Origin: Cytophagales bacterium
GTDB taxonomy: Bacteria; Bacteroidota; Bacteroidia; Cytophagales; Spirosomataceae
Assembly (NCBI GenBank): GCA_013298125.1
Contig: JAAFJP010000005.1
Coordinates: 62,001 to 126,000 of the forward strand
Direction: 5' to 3'
DNA length: 64,000 nucleotides
Shown: positions 34,984 through 44,210 of the stretch, piece by piece
Layout: the number at the start of each line of letters is the position of its first letter
Position numbering within the stretch: the stretch's first letter is position 1
The notes under the pieces: model-generated
Databases searched by the model: none
What the model was told of the DNA's origin: nothing
What the model saw: the letters and a program-made list of their open reading frames with translations, nothing else
Program-made: the position numbers and the translations under genes

Positions 34984-36219
34984 ATGGAAAATTCTGAATC
35001 AAATATTACGAACATCATAGAAACGTTAGGGTACGTCCGTATTGGAACAAATTATTATAAATTAGTTGAAAGACCTAACACAGATGGGTCAAAAGAACGC
35101 AAACTTATCTCGTGGACTGTCGAGTGTATCAAAGCGGATAATGGGAAAGATTTTGTGGCAAAAATCCCAAAATTAGATGGGTTTTGTTTATTTCCAAACC
35201 ACTTTGATTTTCAGAAAGTGGTGGGTAATTTTTATAACCTTTACCACGAATTTAATCATAAGCCCATTGAAGGAGACTGGAATGTAACCAAGAATTTTAT
35301 CCAACATATTTTTGGTGAACACTACGAATTAGGATTGGATTATCTGAAATTACTGTTAGAAAAACCTTTGCAAAAACTACCTATTTTGTGTCTCGTAAGC
35401 AAACAGCGTAACACGGGAAAGACAACCTTCCTAAATTATTTAAAAGCTATTTTTGGAAAGAATATGTCAGTTAATACCAATGAAGAGTTTAACAGCAATT
35501 TCAACGATGATTGGGTTGCTTCTTTGTTGATTGCCATTGATGAAACATTCTTAGAAAGAAAACAAGACTCAGAACGTATCAAAAATCTTTCAACCGCCTT
35601 AAAATACAAATCAGAAGGAAAAAATAAAGACCGTAATGAAGTGGAATTTTTCGCCAAATTTATTCTATGCTCCAACAACGAAGACAGCTTTGTTTACATC
35701 GAACCTAACGAAACTCGTTACTGGATTCGTAAAGTCGAACCCTTTGAGCATGAGAACATTTATTTGTTGAACCAACTCAAATTAGAAATTCCCGCCTTTT
35801 TACACTTCTTGGTAAACCGAGCATTAAGCACCCAAAATGAAACCCGAATGTGGTTTAAGCCTTCGCTCATTCGCACGCCTTCCTTGAAAAAAATCATCCG
35901 AAGAAATCGAAACAAATTAGAATTAGAAATGTACGAGGCAATCCAGTACATCATGGAGGCGAAAAGTCTTGAAAATATATCCTTCTGTACTTTGGATTTG
36001 CTGAATTGGGTAACATTTAGAGGAATGAAAAATATTTCTACGGTTCAAATCAAACAACATCTCCAAGCGGATTGGGACTTGAAGCCAAGTTCTAATTCAA
36101 ATGCTTATACGCAATACAGTATTTTACCAAATGGCAATATCTATGAAAGAAAGAATCGTGGACGTTTTTATCAAATTTCTCATCAATTTCTTTCTAAACT
36201 TGATGAAATTGATGAATAA
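34984..36219 (+). CDS. P-loop helicase/primase-like protein of the element
   Basis: A 411-residue protein with a Walker A-like motif in LVSKQRNTGKTTFLNYLKAIFG, a Walker B-like LLIAIDETF, and FAKFILCSNNEDSFVYI followed by NETRYWIRKV, as in DUF5906/superfamily 3 helicase-like proteins of Bacteroidota mobile elements. The first about 110 residues have no recognised domain. The start at 34984 (MENSESN) is chosen; an upstream in-frame start at 34930 adds 18 residues of AT-rich code. It probably unwinds or primes DNA during element replication after transfer; this is inferred from the family. It follows the HTH gene on the same strand. Confidence 0.75.
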   Translation: MENSESNITNIIETLGYVRIGTNYYKLVERPNTDGSKERKLISWTVECIKADNGKDFVAKIPKLDGFCLFPNHFDFQKVVGNFYNLYHEFNHKPIEGDWNVTKNFIQHIFGEHYELGLDYLKLLLEKPLQKLPILCLVSKQRNTGKTTFLNYLKAIFGKNMSVNTNEEFNSNFNDDWVASLLIAIDETFLERKQDSERIKNLSTALKYKSEGKNKDRNEVEFFAKFILCSNNEDSFVYIEPNETRYWIRKVEPFEHENIYLLNQLKLEIPAFLHFLVNRALSTQNETRMWFKPSLIRTPSLKKIIRRNRNKLELEMYEAIQYIMEAKSLENISFCTLDLLNWVTFRGMKNISTVQIKQHLQADWDLKPSSNSNAYTQYSILPNGNIYERKNRGRFYQISHQFLSKLDEIDE

Positions 36220-36350
36220 GAATATAAATACTTGATTTTAAGTGACTTATGCTTCATCAAAATTCTCACAAAAAGATTACGTAAAATCAATTTTGATGAA
36301 ATATTGAAAGATAATACGAGAAATATCTTCAAAAAATATTTTTGTGTTTA

Positions 36351-36389
36351 TATTATTTATAAATTTAATAAAAATTATAAATAATATAA
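36351..36389 (+). promoter_or_regulatory. AT-rich leader motif before mobC
   Basis: Contains TTTATAAATTTAATA and AATTATAAATAATATAAATG ending at the start codon. Nearly the same string is found (reverse strand) directly before the Toprim gene at 44061-44095, and related ATTTATAAAT words precede other genes of the element. Confidence 0.5.
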
Positions 36390-38426
36390 ATGTACACGCA
36401 ATCAGAAAGAGACGATATGGAAAAGCTTTTCGAAAAACTAAGGTATGTCGGATATGTTTTCTTGGCGTTTCATTTTGTGTTGAATTTCCCTGAAATATTG
36501 ATGTACATTGATACAAACGGTTCTTTTATTACCCATTCAGTTTTCATCAATGTCTATAAATCTTTCAAAAGATTACCCTTTTTTACTAATTTCTTCATTG
36601 TCAAAATCCTTGCTTTATCGTTTATTTTAGTGGCTTGTTTTGGTCCACAATCACGGAAGGATAAAAAGATTACTGTTCAGAAAGCCATGCTATTTCTATT
36701 TGCTGGAATACTCATTTACTTTCTGGCGGACATTATTTATTATCTACAAACGACCAATTTTATTCTCTATATTCTCCTCACTATCAGCGGTTTAGTGCTT
36801 GCGATTCAAGGGGGAAGTTGGCTAACACGGGCTTTGGCTTTTGATATTGGCGAGAAAGTATTTAATGATGATAACGAGACCTTTCCACAAAATGAATTGC
36901 TCATTCAAGATGAAGACTGGATTAATTTTGAAACTGAATATGTGCATCAAGGAGAAAAGCGTAAGGGTAAATTGAATGTGTTTCCGTATCGAAGTACCTT
37001 GGTGATGGGAACGCCAGGTTCGGGTAAGACTTTTTCCATTCTGATTCCAGCTTTGGAGAAAAGTATTCAGCAAGGTTTTGCGGCTTTTGTGTATGATTTC
37101 AAGTTTCCTGATATGACGGAAGTAGCTTATAATGCCTTGCTCAATTATAAGCCCAGAGGCATTCCTAAGCCTAAATTTTACCTCATTAATTTTGAAGATG
37201 TTACTCGCAGTCATCGTTGTAATCCCATTGACCCCAAGTATTTAGTGAAGCAATTAGATGCAGATACTTATGCCACCACCTTACTTTTTAATCTCAATCG
37301 TGACTGGATTAAGAGACAAGATTATTTTGTTAATTCAGCCATCGCTATTACCAAAACCATTATCTGGTATCTGAAAATAGTTTCGGATGAAAATAGAGCT
37401 AACTTCTTAGAAAACAGAAAGTTAAATCCAGGTTTGAAAACTAATCGGTTTTGTAATATCTGTACTCTACCCCATTTGATTGAGTTTTTGGCTCAACCAA
37501 CCGAAAAGATTTTTCCGATTTTGAAGAAATATCCAGCCTTAGAATCGCTAATGAGTCCCTTTGCGGATGCACTGGATAAAGAGGTTTATGAGCAATTAGC
37601 GGGGCAAATTTCATCGGCTCAAATTGCTTTGGGAAGGCTCATTGACCCATCTTTGTATTGGGTTTTGAGTGGTAATGATTTTTCTTTGGACATCAATGAT
37701 GAACAAAGTCCGAAGGTTTTGTGTCTTGGAAATAACCCTAAAAATGCTATGGTTTACGGGGCAGCCTTGGGGCTTTTTAACGTAACGGTCAGCTCCTTAG
37801 TAAATCAAAAGGGAAGGCGTAAATTGGGAATATTTTTTGATGAATTACCAACCATTTATTTCATGGGTTTGCGACAATTAATTACCACGGCACGTTCTAA
37901 TAAAGTTGCTCCGTGGATTGGTATTCAAGATATTTCGCAATTGAAATTAGATTATGGACAGGACGAAGCCAAAGCCATTACAAGCACGATTGGCAATTTA
38001 ATTTCAGGTCAGGTATTGGAAGAAAGTGCCAAGAATGTTTCGGAAAGAGTGGGTAAAATTTTACAAATCAGAAAATCATCCACGGATAGTCGCAATGATT
38101 TGACCATCAATACTTCTACGCAATTAGAAGCCGCCGTACCGCCTTCCAAAATGGCAAATCTTAGTCAGGGGCATTTTGTGGGGGCTTTGGCAGACACACA
38201 TGAACATCCGATTGAACAAAAAGTGTTTCACGCCAAAGTAAAAGTGGATATGGAATCGGTCAAGAAAAGAGCCAAAGGGCAACCAATTCCTGTGATTTAT
38301 AACTTTGAAGAGAAATTTGGTAGAACCGAATATGAGGTTTTGAATCAAAATTTTCAGGCTATCAAAAATGACATTTTGCAACTCATTGAGTACGAAAATC
38401 AAAAACAAGTAATAAGCAAGAGCTAA
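36390..38426 (+). CDS. mobC: MobC-type type IV coupling protein (VirD4/TraD family)
   Basis: Inner-membrane ATPase that links the processed DNA to the conjugation channel. 678 residues: residues about 1-160 hold three or four hydrophobic segments of the YWFCY-type N-terminus seen in Bacteroides MobC; Walker A is at about 205-213 (VMGTPGSGKTFS); Walker B is in LGIFFDELPTIYFMG; TTARSNKVAPWIGIQDISQL is the motif after Walker B; a TraM-recognition-type C-terminal region follows. It is the only coupling protein in the window. In Bacteroidota elements MobC normally lies beside a relaxase (MobB); none is recognisable here. The ATG directly follows an AT-rich leader motif. Confidence 0.88.
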   Translation: MYTQSERDDMEKLFEKLRYVGYVFLAFHFVLNFPEILMYIDTNGSFITHSVFINVYKSFKRLPFFTNFFIVKILALSFILVACFGPQSRKDKKITVQKAMLFLFAGILIYFLADIIYYLQTTNFILYILLTISGLVLAIQGGSWLTRALAFDIGEKVFNDDNETFPQNELLIQDEDWINFETEYVHQGEKRKGKLNVFPYRSTLVMGTPGSGKTFSILIPALEKSIQQGFAAFVYDFKFPDMTEVAYNALLNYKPRGIPKPKFYLINFEDVTRSHRCNPIDPKYLVKQLDADTYATTLLFNLNRDWIKRQDYFVNSAIAITKTIIWYLKIVSDENRANFLENRKLNPGLKTNRFCNICTLPHLIEFLAQPTEKIFPILKKYPALESLMSPFADALDKEVYEQLAGQISSAQIALGRLIDPSLYWVLSGNDFSLDINDEQSPKVLCLGNNPKNAMVYGAALGLFNVTVSSLVNQKGRRKLGIFFDELPTIYFMGLRQLITTARSNKVAPWIGIQDISQLKLDYGQDEAKAITSTIGNLISGQVLEESAKNVSERVGKILQIRKSSTDSRNDLTINTSTQLEAAVPPSKMANLSQGHFVGALADTHEHPIEQKVFHAKVKVDMESVKKRAKGQPIPVIYNFEEKFGRTEYEVLNQNFQAIKNDILQLIEYENQKQVISKS

Positions 38427-38470
38427 ACAATAATTGAAACAATAATTACTAATTTTAAAGAAAAATTGAT

Positions 38471-38809
38471 ATGAAAGGAAAAGAATCAAAGAAGGTCAGC
38501 ACCAGCGAAGAGTGGAACGAATGGAAAAATAATTTCCGTGATATTATCGCCAAAACGTTGAAAAATGCACGGATGAAAATGGGAGATTTGGGTTATCCCA
38601 ACACTCGCCATGAGATTGCGAATGAGACAAAACTCCCGCATCAGGTCATTGTTCACGCCGAACAAGGCAAGGGAAATATTGCTTTCATTATGCTTTTGAT
38701 TGAGTTTTATAACAAACGTAAAGCGGTCAATACCAAAGACTTAGATGAAATGTATGAGTACCTGAGAGATTCGAGTAAGATTCCTGATGGTTTAGAAGAT
38801 TCAGAGTAG
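38471..38809 (+). CDS. Small HTH-like protein of the element
   Basis: A 112-residue charged cytoplasmic protein. NNFRDIIAKTLKNARMKMGDLGYPNTRHEIANETKLPHQVIVHAEQGKGNIAFIMLLIEFY has the rhythm of an XRE-type helix-turn-helix (helix, turn, recognition helix, then LIEFY), though with an unusual insertion between helices. It may regulate the element's genes. It follows mobC by 44 bp on the same strand, and ends 4 bp before the stop of the convergent peptidase gene. No exact family assignment. Confidence 0.6.
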   Translation: MKGKESKKVSTSEEWNEWKNNFRDIIAKTLKNARMKMGDLGYPNTRHEIANETKLPHQVIVHAEQGKGNIAFIMLLIEFYNKRKAVNTKDLDEMYEYLRDSSKIPDGLEDSE

Positions 38810-38813
38810 TGAC

Positions 38814-39407
38814 TTATTTGGAGCTAATTTTCTGAGTCGGTACTTTCAAATAAAGATTCATCATTAAGAATGGGTTTAGATAAAACCCGTTCTTAATGAT
38901 ACAATAGTGAAGATGTTTTCCCGTGACCAATCCAGTTTTTCCCATCAAACCAATGGTCTGACCCATATTAACTTTTTGTTTTGGCTTCACAAATATTGTT
39001 GAAAGATGCCCGTAGAGAGTCATAAAACCGTATTGATGCTGAATGACAATAAAATTTCCTAAATCTGATTGGTAGCCCATTTGATGTATTATCCCATCCG
39101 CAGTGGTAATTACTGTATCGGTTTCACTTGCAGTAATATCAATCCCAGTGTGAAATTTAATGGAATGATAAATGGGATGAACTCGATAACCAAATTTGGA
39201 AGATGTATTGAGTTTATGACTTGATAAAATGGGTGGAATGATGGGTATTTTAGGATAGATTTTTGGTTCAAAACAATTTTCAACGAAGCCAGTAATTTCC
39301 CCATTCGTGGAGATTTGGGATAGCAATTTTTCGAGTTTATCACTCTGCCCAAATCCAAAATAAGGGATGATAAAATAAATCAGTATTATCTTCTTGATTT
39401 TTTCCAT
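38814..39407 (-). CDS. M23 (LytM-type) peptidoglycan endopeptidase
   Basis: A 197-residue exported protein: signal peptide MEKIKKIILIYFIIPYFGFG (start at 39407; the longer frame from 39533 runs through a divergent gene and lacks signal features), then a LytM domain with the zinc ligands H and D in KFHTGIDI and the HxH pair in KHLHYCI, plus LYGHLSTIFVKP. All catalytic residues appear intact, so it should cleave peptide cross-links in the wall. In a conjugative element it could open the wall for the channel, though it lies outside the tra operon and points opposite to its neighbours. Confidence 0.88.
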   Translation of the reverse strand: MEKIKKIILIYFIIPYFGFGQSDKLEKLLSQISTNGEITGFVENCFEPKIYPKIPIIPPILSSHKLNTSSKFGYRVHPIYHSIKFHTGIDITASETDTVITTADGIIHQMGYQSDLGNFIVIQHQYGFMTLYGHLSTIFVKPKQKVNMGQTIGLMGKTGLVTGKHLHYCIIKNGFYLNPFLMMNLYLKVPTQKISSK

Positions 39408-39459
39408 AATGTTTGTAAATTTAAGTAAATATTTATAAATTTTATAAAATATATTTCTT
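39408..39459. promoter_or_regulatory. Divergent AT-rich promoter/leader
   Basis: The 52-bp gap between two divergent genes is almost pure A/T and contains AAATATTTATAAATTTTATA. It must hold the start signals for both genes unless transcription comes from further away. It includes the ATTTATAAAT word also seen before other genes of the element. Confidence 0.5.
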
Positions 39460-40722
39460 ATGGACAATGTAAAAATTGAAATCATGGAAGACCCAAAGGA
39501 AATCAAGACTGTTCCAAGTGAAACAGAAAACAAAGGACTTGATTTTAGGAAAATACAGGAAGGAAAATATGCAGAGACATTCTTGAAATTTTTGGCTGAA
39601 AAATATCAAGAATCTTACGATGGAAACATGAAGGGATTGTTGGAAAATGATAACTATTTGAGCAATGACGAGATTGAATTAGTCATTGAAAATCACCTTC
39701 ATAAAAACGATAAAAATTCGTTGGAGAAATCTTTGCAACAGCTTGCTCAGAACAAATTTGATAACCTTGAAAAATTGGCGTTCTTTCCCAATTTTATTGA
39801 GGCTATTCCATTGCTTACCGAGGGGCTGACTCAATTTATGGAGGAAGTAAATTCTCAAAGAAAAGGTCAAAATGCCTCTGAATCAGCATCAATGGACGAT
39901 ATTGAAGTAAAAAAGAGTAATATCAATATCAAAAATTTGAATACTTTTTTTGAGAATGCTCCCATCACTAAAAAAGGACTTGACGGGCTGATTCAGTTAC
40001 ATAGCCAAAACCCGCAAAAGCTAATCACAGCTATTGAAGAACAGTTTTTTCCTCACATTTTATTGCCAAATGATGATAAAAAAGCCATCGCCGAAGGAGT
40101 GAAGAATTACATCAAGACCATGAGTCAGGTGGTTCAAAGTGGTGCGATTTTGATGGATAAAACCAAAAATAGATTCACTTATTTAGATAAAGTGGATGTG
40201 TTGGGGAATACCGATGGTCAAGTAATCCAATCCGATGCTGCCAAAGATTTAGCCTCAAAAATGGCTAAAAAGGGAAAGGGTATTACGGTTTATCAAGACC
40301 ATAATATCATGTATTCGTTGCTGAAAAATTTTGGTAAAAATTTCAGTCAATCTTTTCAAAATACTCAGTTTCAAAGCGAAAAGAAACCAGATAATCTTAA
40401 CGCTATGGAGTACGAAATGCGTAAGTTAGCGGTCAATGCCTTTGTACAGAAATTAGAAAAAGTGATTGGGAAACAAGAGGGAATCGAAAGTTTGAAAGCT
40501 CAAAAGAATAACATTATTCAAGGGAAAGTTTCTGACATGATTTTGATTAATGATGTTGAGGCAAAGTTTTACCTAATTAAGAAAGATGATAGATATTTGG
40601 TGAGTTTGATACCTAAACAATCAATAGAAAATAGGGAGAAATTGACTCCTAAAAATAAACCAGAAATTAAGGTTGGGCAAAAGAAAATTAGGGTCATAAA
40701 ACCTGTAAAAATCAAACGTTAA
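39460..40722 (+). CDS. Hypothetical protein of the element
   Basis: A 420-residue, highly charged cytoplasmic protein that I do not recognise. It is mostly helical with many K and E, with a low-complexity segment around residue 140 (QRKGQNASESASMDD) and a basic C-terminus ending VIKPVKIKR. No P-loop, HUH or tyrosine relaxase motif was seen. It lies between the mobilization gene mobC and the Toprim gene, divergent from the M23 peptidase gene. A DNA-binding accessory for mobilization is conceivable but not supported by a motif. Confidence 0.75.
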   Translation: MDNVKIEIMEDPKEIKTVPSETENKGLDFRKIQEGKYAETFLKFLAEKYQESYDGNMKGLLENDNYLSNDEIELVIENHLHKNDKNSLEKSLQQLAQNKFDNLEKLAFFPNFIEAIPLLTEGLTQFMEEVNSQRKGQNASESASMDDIEVKKSNINIKNLNTFFENAPITKKGLDGLIQLHSQNPQKLITAIEEQFFPHILLPNDDKKAIAEGVKNYIKTMSQVVQSGAILMDKTKNRFTYLDKVDVLGNTDGQVIQSDAAKDLASKMAKKGKGITVYQDHNIMYSLLKNFGKNFSQSFQNTQFQSEKKPDNLNAMEYEMRKLAVNAFVQKLEKVIGKQEGIESLKAQKNNIIQGKVSDMILINDVEAKFYLIKKDDRYLVSLIPKQSIENREKLTPKNKPEIKVGQKKIRVIKPVKIKR

Positions 40723-40802
40723 ATTTCGTTTAATGCTTTGATATTCAGTTATTTATTCGTATTTTTATAACGTTGAAAATTATCCAATCAACGCCAAATT
40801 GT

Positions 40803-40970
40803 ATGAAAAAAGTAATCGTAATGGATGGTGAAATCTATTTGAATACCATCGAAAAAAGACCAGAATTTATTGCCCAAGATGATATTCAAAGAAATGCTAA
40901 ATTGCAGCGTGAAGCGGTGGCGGAGCTTTGTGGAGAAAAATGGTACGATGATGAATTATGTGTGATTTAA
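40803..40970 (+). CDS. Small hypothetical protein
   Basis: A 55-residue frame beginning MKKVIVMDGEIYLNTIEKRP and ending GEKWYDDELCVI; an in-frame start at 40773 adds 10 residues. Acidic, no membrane segment. It sits alone between the larger hypothetical gene and the toxin-antitoxin pair. The codon use looks protein-like but the size gives limited confidence. Confidence 0.5.
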   Translation: MKKVIVMDGEIYLNTIEKRPEFIAQDDIQRNAKLQREAVAELCGEKWYDDELCVI

Positions 40971-41060
40971 TGTATTTGCGAACCTGAAAAATGTATCGTA
41001 ATTTTATCGTATGCTTGATAAGCACTATGATTTTGACATTTTATTTTAAAAAATACCGTT

Positions 41061-41318
41061 ATGACACAGGCAGTAGATGTACATAGAAAACTTAGTAATG
41101 CACAAGTGTTGCTACTTCAACTTTTTGAAAGAGATTTACCAGAAGCCGACTTGAAAGAAGTTAAAAACCTCTTAACAAGATTTTTATTCAAAAAAGCTGA
41201 ACAAGAAGCCGAAAAGTCAATGAAAGCAAAAAGCATGACCAATCAACAGCTCAACAAAGAAATTGATGAACTAAATGAGGGCAGTCGAACTGAATATTTG
41301 AATAAAATAAGAAAATGA
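41061..41318 (+). CDS. Antitoxin of a PIN toxin pair
   Basis: An 85-residue, strongly charged helical protein (LSNAQVLLLQLFERDLPEADLKEVKNLLTRFLFKKAEQEAEKS, then MTNQQLNKEIDELNEGSRTEYLNKIRK). The C-terminus pattern is usual for antitoxins that insert into the PIN active site. Its last four bases overlap the toxin start as ATGA, indicating one transcript with coupled translation. The identification as antitoxin depends on the neighbour. Confidence 0.78.
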   Translation: MTQAVDVHRKLSNAQVLLLQLFERDLPEADLKEVKNLLTRFLFKKAEQEAEKSMKAKSMTNQQLNKEIDELNEGSRTEYLNKIRK

Positions 41319-41731
41319 AGGTAGTGATTGATACCAACGGCTTTCTGTCCGCTATCCCATTAAGAGGTAGAAATAAATGGCTTTATCATGCTTTTATGGA
41401 TGAAAGGTTTACCTGGGTTGTCAGTAATGAAATTATTTCAGAATATTCAGAGATTATTTGTGAAAAATTTAGTGAAAATACCGCCAACTTTGTGTTGAGT
41501 TCACTTTTGAGTGCAATCAACCACGAGCGTTTTGAACCAAGTTATAAATGGCAATTGGTAGAAAAAGACCCAGATGATAATAAATTTGTAGATTGTGCCA
41601 TTGGCGTAAATGCTGACTACTTAGTGAGTGACGATAAGCACATCAGGAACTTGCTAAGAATCCCCAATCTGTTTCCTCCTGTGCCTATCGTTACTTTTCG
41701 ACAGTTCAAAAATATTATGCAGTTTGGGTAA
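41315..41731 (+). CDS. PIN-domain toxin
   Basis: A 138-residue PIN-fold ribonuclease of the PIN_3 toxin group. The acidic residues are visible: MKVVIDTNGFLSAI (first Asp), SEYSEIICEKF (Glu) and DPDDNKFVDCAIGVNADYLVSDDKHI (later Asp residues). PIN toxins cut RNA when free of the antitoxin. Overlap of 4 bp with the antitoxin and of 17 bp, tail to tail, with the Toprim gene on the other strand. On a mobile element it would act in maintenance of the element; that is inference. Confidence 0.88.
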   Translation: MKVVIDTNGFLSAIPLRGRNKWLYHAFMDERFTWVVSNEIISEYSEIICEKFSENTANFVLSSLLSAINHERFEPSYKWQLVEKDPDDNKFVDCAIGVNADYLVSDDKHIRNLLRIPNLFPPVPIVTFRQFKNIMQFG

Positions 41732-44060
41732 CTTTTAATTTCGACAACTTTTTTGTCGGTTTTTTCACCACTTTCAAATCTTGAATCGCTTGCAACTGTT
41801 CATGTTGCACAACTGCCTTAAATTTGATGGAAGTGTTCAATTTCTGAACTAAATTATTGCTATATTTTTCGCCCAATTTTAAATCTTCATTGAAATCTTT
41901 TTGAATGGGTCGCATGATTTCTGCCACTCCTTGCAAACCTTTTTGATTAATCACAAAAGCCTCAATTCGCTTCATGTTATTGAAGTTGTTTTGCATCATT
42001 ACCTCTACCTGATTATCCTTAAAAAAAGTCAATTCAGATTTCTTCTCGGTTGGTCCTTTGAAATTATCAATGGATTTAACCAAATCTGCCCCTAATTTTG
42101 CCATCGTTTTACTATCGCCCTGGGGTAATTCAATCTTTACTCGCACCGCTCTTTCCTCTGACAAAAGACTTGCCTCAAATTTCAGATTGGATTTTGAATC
42201 CTTGTTAGTCGTAATGGCTGAAAAGTCCAAATTACCCATGAGGTTGATATTCATTCTTTGTCCTGCGGGGTCTTTATCATTGGCTAATAATAATTGTTGA
42301 GGTTGGTATTTATCCACAAGGTGTTGAATGTGAGACAGTTGCTCTTTGGAAGGAAGCCCCGCCGTAGAGATATACAACCTTGACTCGCCCGTTATTGGTG
42401 GATAAAGTTGATGAAAAGAGGATAAATCAATATCGGATTCAAAGACAATTATTCTATCTACATTTTTAGGGAGTGGCGTTATTGTCTTGGAATCATTCGA
42501 TTCGTTTGAGTTGAATTTCATTAAACTTCCTTTGGGAATATTATCACCATTTTCTCCCATTATTGCCTCTTTCGTAACGCCAAATCCAACCACATTTGTC
42601 AAAAATAAACCCTCTCCAATTTGCCCTTTGGCGTTTTTTCTAAATCCTACGTTACGATTTGTGACGTTATTAATTTCTTCATTTCTATCAAATAAAGGGG
42701 CAGCGATGTTTGAGTAGCTAACCTTTGATTCTTTGTTATAGTGGTGGGAGTTCTTATATCTGCCCACTAATTCGGGAGAATTAATTGTTTCCTTCAAAAG
42801 CCCTCTTGATTCTAAATAGCCATAATCCGTTAATTCATGAAGTCCATTTCTCAGTTCTTTTCGGAGTTTTAGGATTTCTTCTTCCGTGATTTTTTTGAAA
42901 TCAAAACTATTGGGCTTATTTTCAACCTTTACGATTTCGGTATTTTTCCTCACTATCAATCCACCTTCGTTGTACTGTTGCAACAAAAGAGCCGCTTCGT
43001 AGAAATTGTTTAGACGATTGGTACTCATCGCAAAGTCGATAATATCGCCCCCTTGCCGTTTATCGAAGACATTGAAGTATTTGGAGAGCCCAGATTTTTC
43101 ATCTTTGTAAACTACATACTTTTCAGTGCCGTCCTCATTTTCCAAGAAAGCGTAACGGGCGGTAGATTTTTTAGGGTTGATTTGAAGACCGTTATAATCT
43201 TGGGCGAAGGAAATAAAATCCACTTCTGTCTTGATTTTCTCCTTATCAATCAATCCAATCCGATTTTGTCTTTCTAAGAAAACGGCTTTGGTCGAAATTA
43301 AATCCGTTGCTTTCTTGTCTTCACCCAAGCGAATAGAGAGCGTTTCGGTATTCGATTTATTGAAAGCCTCCCAATTATTTTGAATCTCTTTTGGCAAGAC
43401 TGATTTCTCAAAAAACAGAATATCCAGAGCCACTTTATTTTGAACTTTAGCTTCCGCTTTTTGTGCATCACTGAACGCTTTATAGCCCTTTACGGGCGTT
43501 TCTGCGGGAATAATGATGTCTTGATAGTTGAGACTCTTAGCCAAAACCATCTCTTTTTTTTCTCCATTTTTCATAGAAGCTACTTCGTTTAATTTCTTTA
43601 ATTCTTCCGTGATATATTCACCACCGTTGGATAAATCAATGGCTCTTCGGTGGGCAAAATGATTTTCTAAGGAGATGATGGGAAGGTTCATATCAGCATC
43701 TTTGGTTAATATTTTTCCCTGTTGGATTTGTTGAAAAATCTTCTCCGTTTTCACGCCCGCAATGTGGTAGGTAACTTCCGTAGCACTCTGCCCACGACCA
43801 AAATTCATGTATCCAATTTTCATTTGTTCCGCCAATTTTTCTAAACCCACAGCGGTTGCCCCACGACTGATAAAAAAGTTGGTTGTTGTCTCTTCAAATT
43901 TCTTGCAGTTAGCCATTTCTGGATTGACTAATAGCTCTAATCCTCTCGAAATTTTAGCATAATTCAAGTACAGTTCCGATGCCTGAGAACCCACAATAGC
44001 AAAACTCACCCCAGAATTTTGAAGCACCGCCAAGTATCTTTCTTGCTCTTTCGTAATCAT
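41715..44060 (-). CDS. Toprim/DUF3991-type primase-like protein with nucleotidyltransferase-like N-terminus
   Basis: A 781-residue protein. Residues about 280-370 (VDFISFAQDYNGLQINPKKS ... YFNVFDKRQGGDIIDFAM) match the degenerate zinc-finger-like start of DUF3991 proteins. A Toprim domain follows with IIVFESDIDLSSFHQL (about 535) and LLLANDKDPAGQRMN (about 590), keeping the acidic residues. Such proteins are primase-like factors of Bacteroidota plasmids and ICEs. Residues about 10-60 (SFAIVGSQASELYLNYAKISRGLELLVNP) resemble a nucleotidyltransferase fold but lack the usual Asp pair. Single gene on the minus strand, convergent with the PIN toxin. Confidence 0.8.
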   Translation of the reverse strand: MITKEQERYLAVLQNSGVSFAIVGSQASELYLNYAKISRGLELLVNPEMANCKKFEETTTNFFISRGATAVGLEKLAEQMKIGYMNFGRGQSATEVTYHIAGVKTEKIFQQIQQGKILTKDADMNLPIISLENHFAHRRAIDLSNGGEYITEELKKLNEVASMKNGEKKEMVLAKSLNYQDIIIPAETPVKGYKAFSDAQKAEAKVQNKVALDILFFEKSVLPKEIQNNWEAFNKSNTETLSIRLGEDKKATDLISTKAVFLERQNRIGLIDKEKIKTEVDFISFAQDYNGLQINPKKSTARYAFLENEDGTEKYVVYKDEKSGLSKYFNVFDKRQGGDIIDFAMSTNRLNNFYEAALLLQQYNEGGLIVRKNTEIVKVENKPNSFDFKKITEEEILKLRKELRNGLHELTDYGYLESRGLLKETINSPELVGRYKNSHHYNKESKVSYSNIAAPLFDRNEEINNVTNRNVGFRKNAKGQIGEGLFLTNVVGFGVTKEAIMGENGDNIPKGSLMKFNSNESNDSKTITPLPKNVDRIIVFESDIDLSSFHQLYPPITGESRLYISTAGLPSKEQLSHIQHLVDKYQPQQLLLANDKDPAGQRMNINLMGNLDFSAITTNKDSKSNLKFEASLLSEERAVRVKIELPQGDSKTMAKLGADLVKSIDNFKGPTEKKSELTFFKDNQVEVMMQNNFNNMKRIEAFVINQKGLQGVAEIMRPIQKDFNEDLKLGEKYSNNLVQKLNTSIKFKAVVQHEQLQAIQDLKVVKKPTKKLSKLKVTQTA

Positions 44061-44095
44061 TTTTATTTATATTATTTATAAATTTAATTAAATGA
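44061..44095 (-). promoter_or_regulatory. AT-rich leader motif before the Toprim gene
   Basis: Read on the minus strand it contains AAATTTATAAATAATATAAA shortly before the ATG, almost the same as the string before mobC at 36370-36389 (one difference in about 20). Confidence 0.5.
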
Positions 44096-44210
44096 ACTGA
44101 TAAATTTTATGGTTAATATTTAGGTAAAGTTTGAAATCCAGTTTTTCGTCAGTTTAAAAAGGGCTTTCATCCCGACCCAATAGAAAAACTTTGTATCATA
44201 CCTCATTGCT

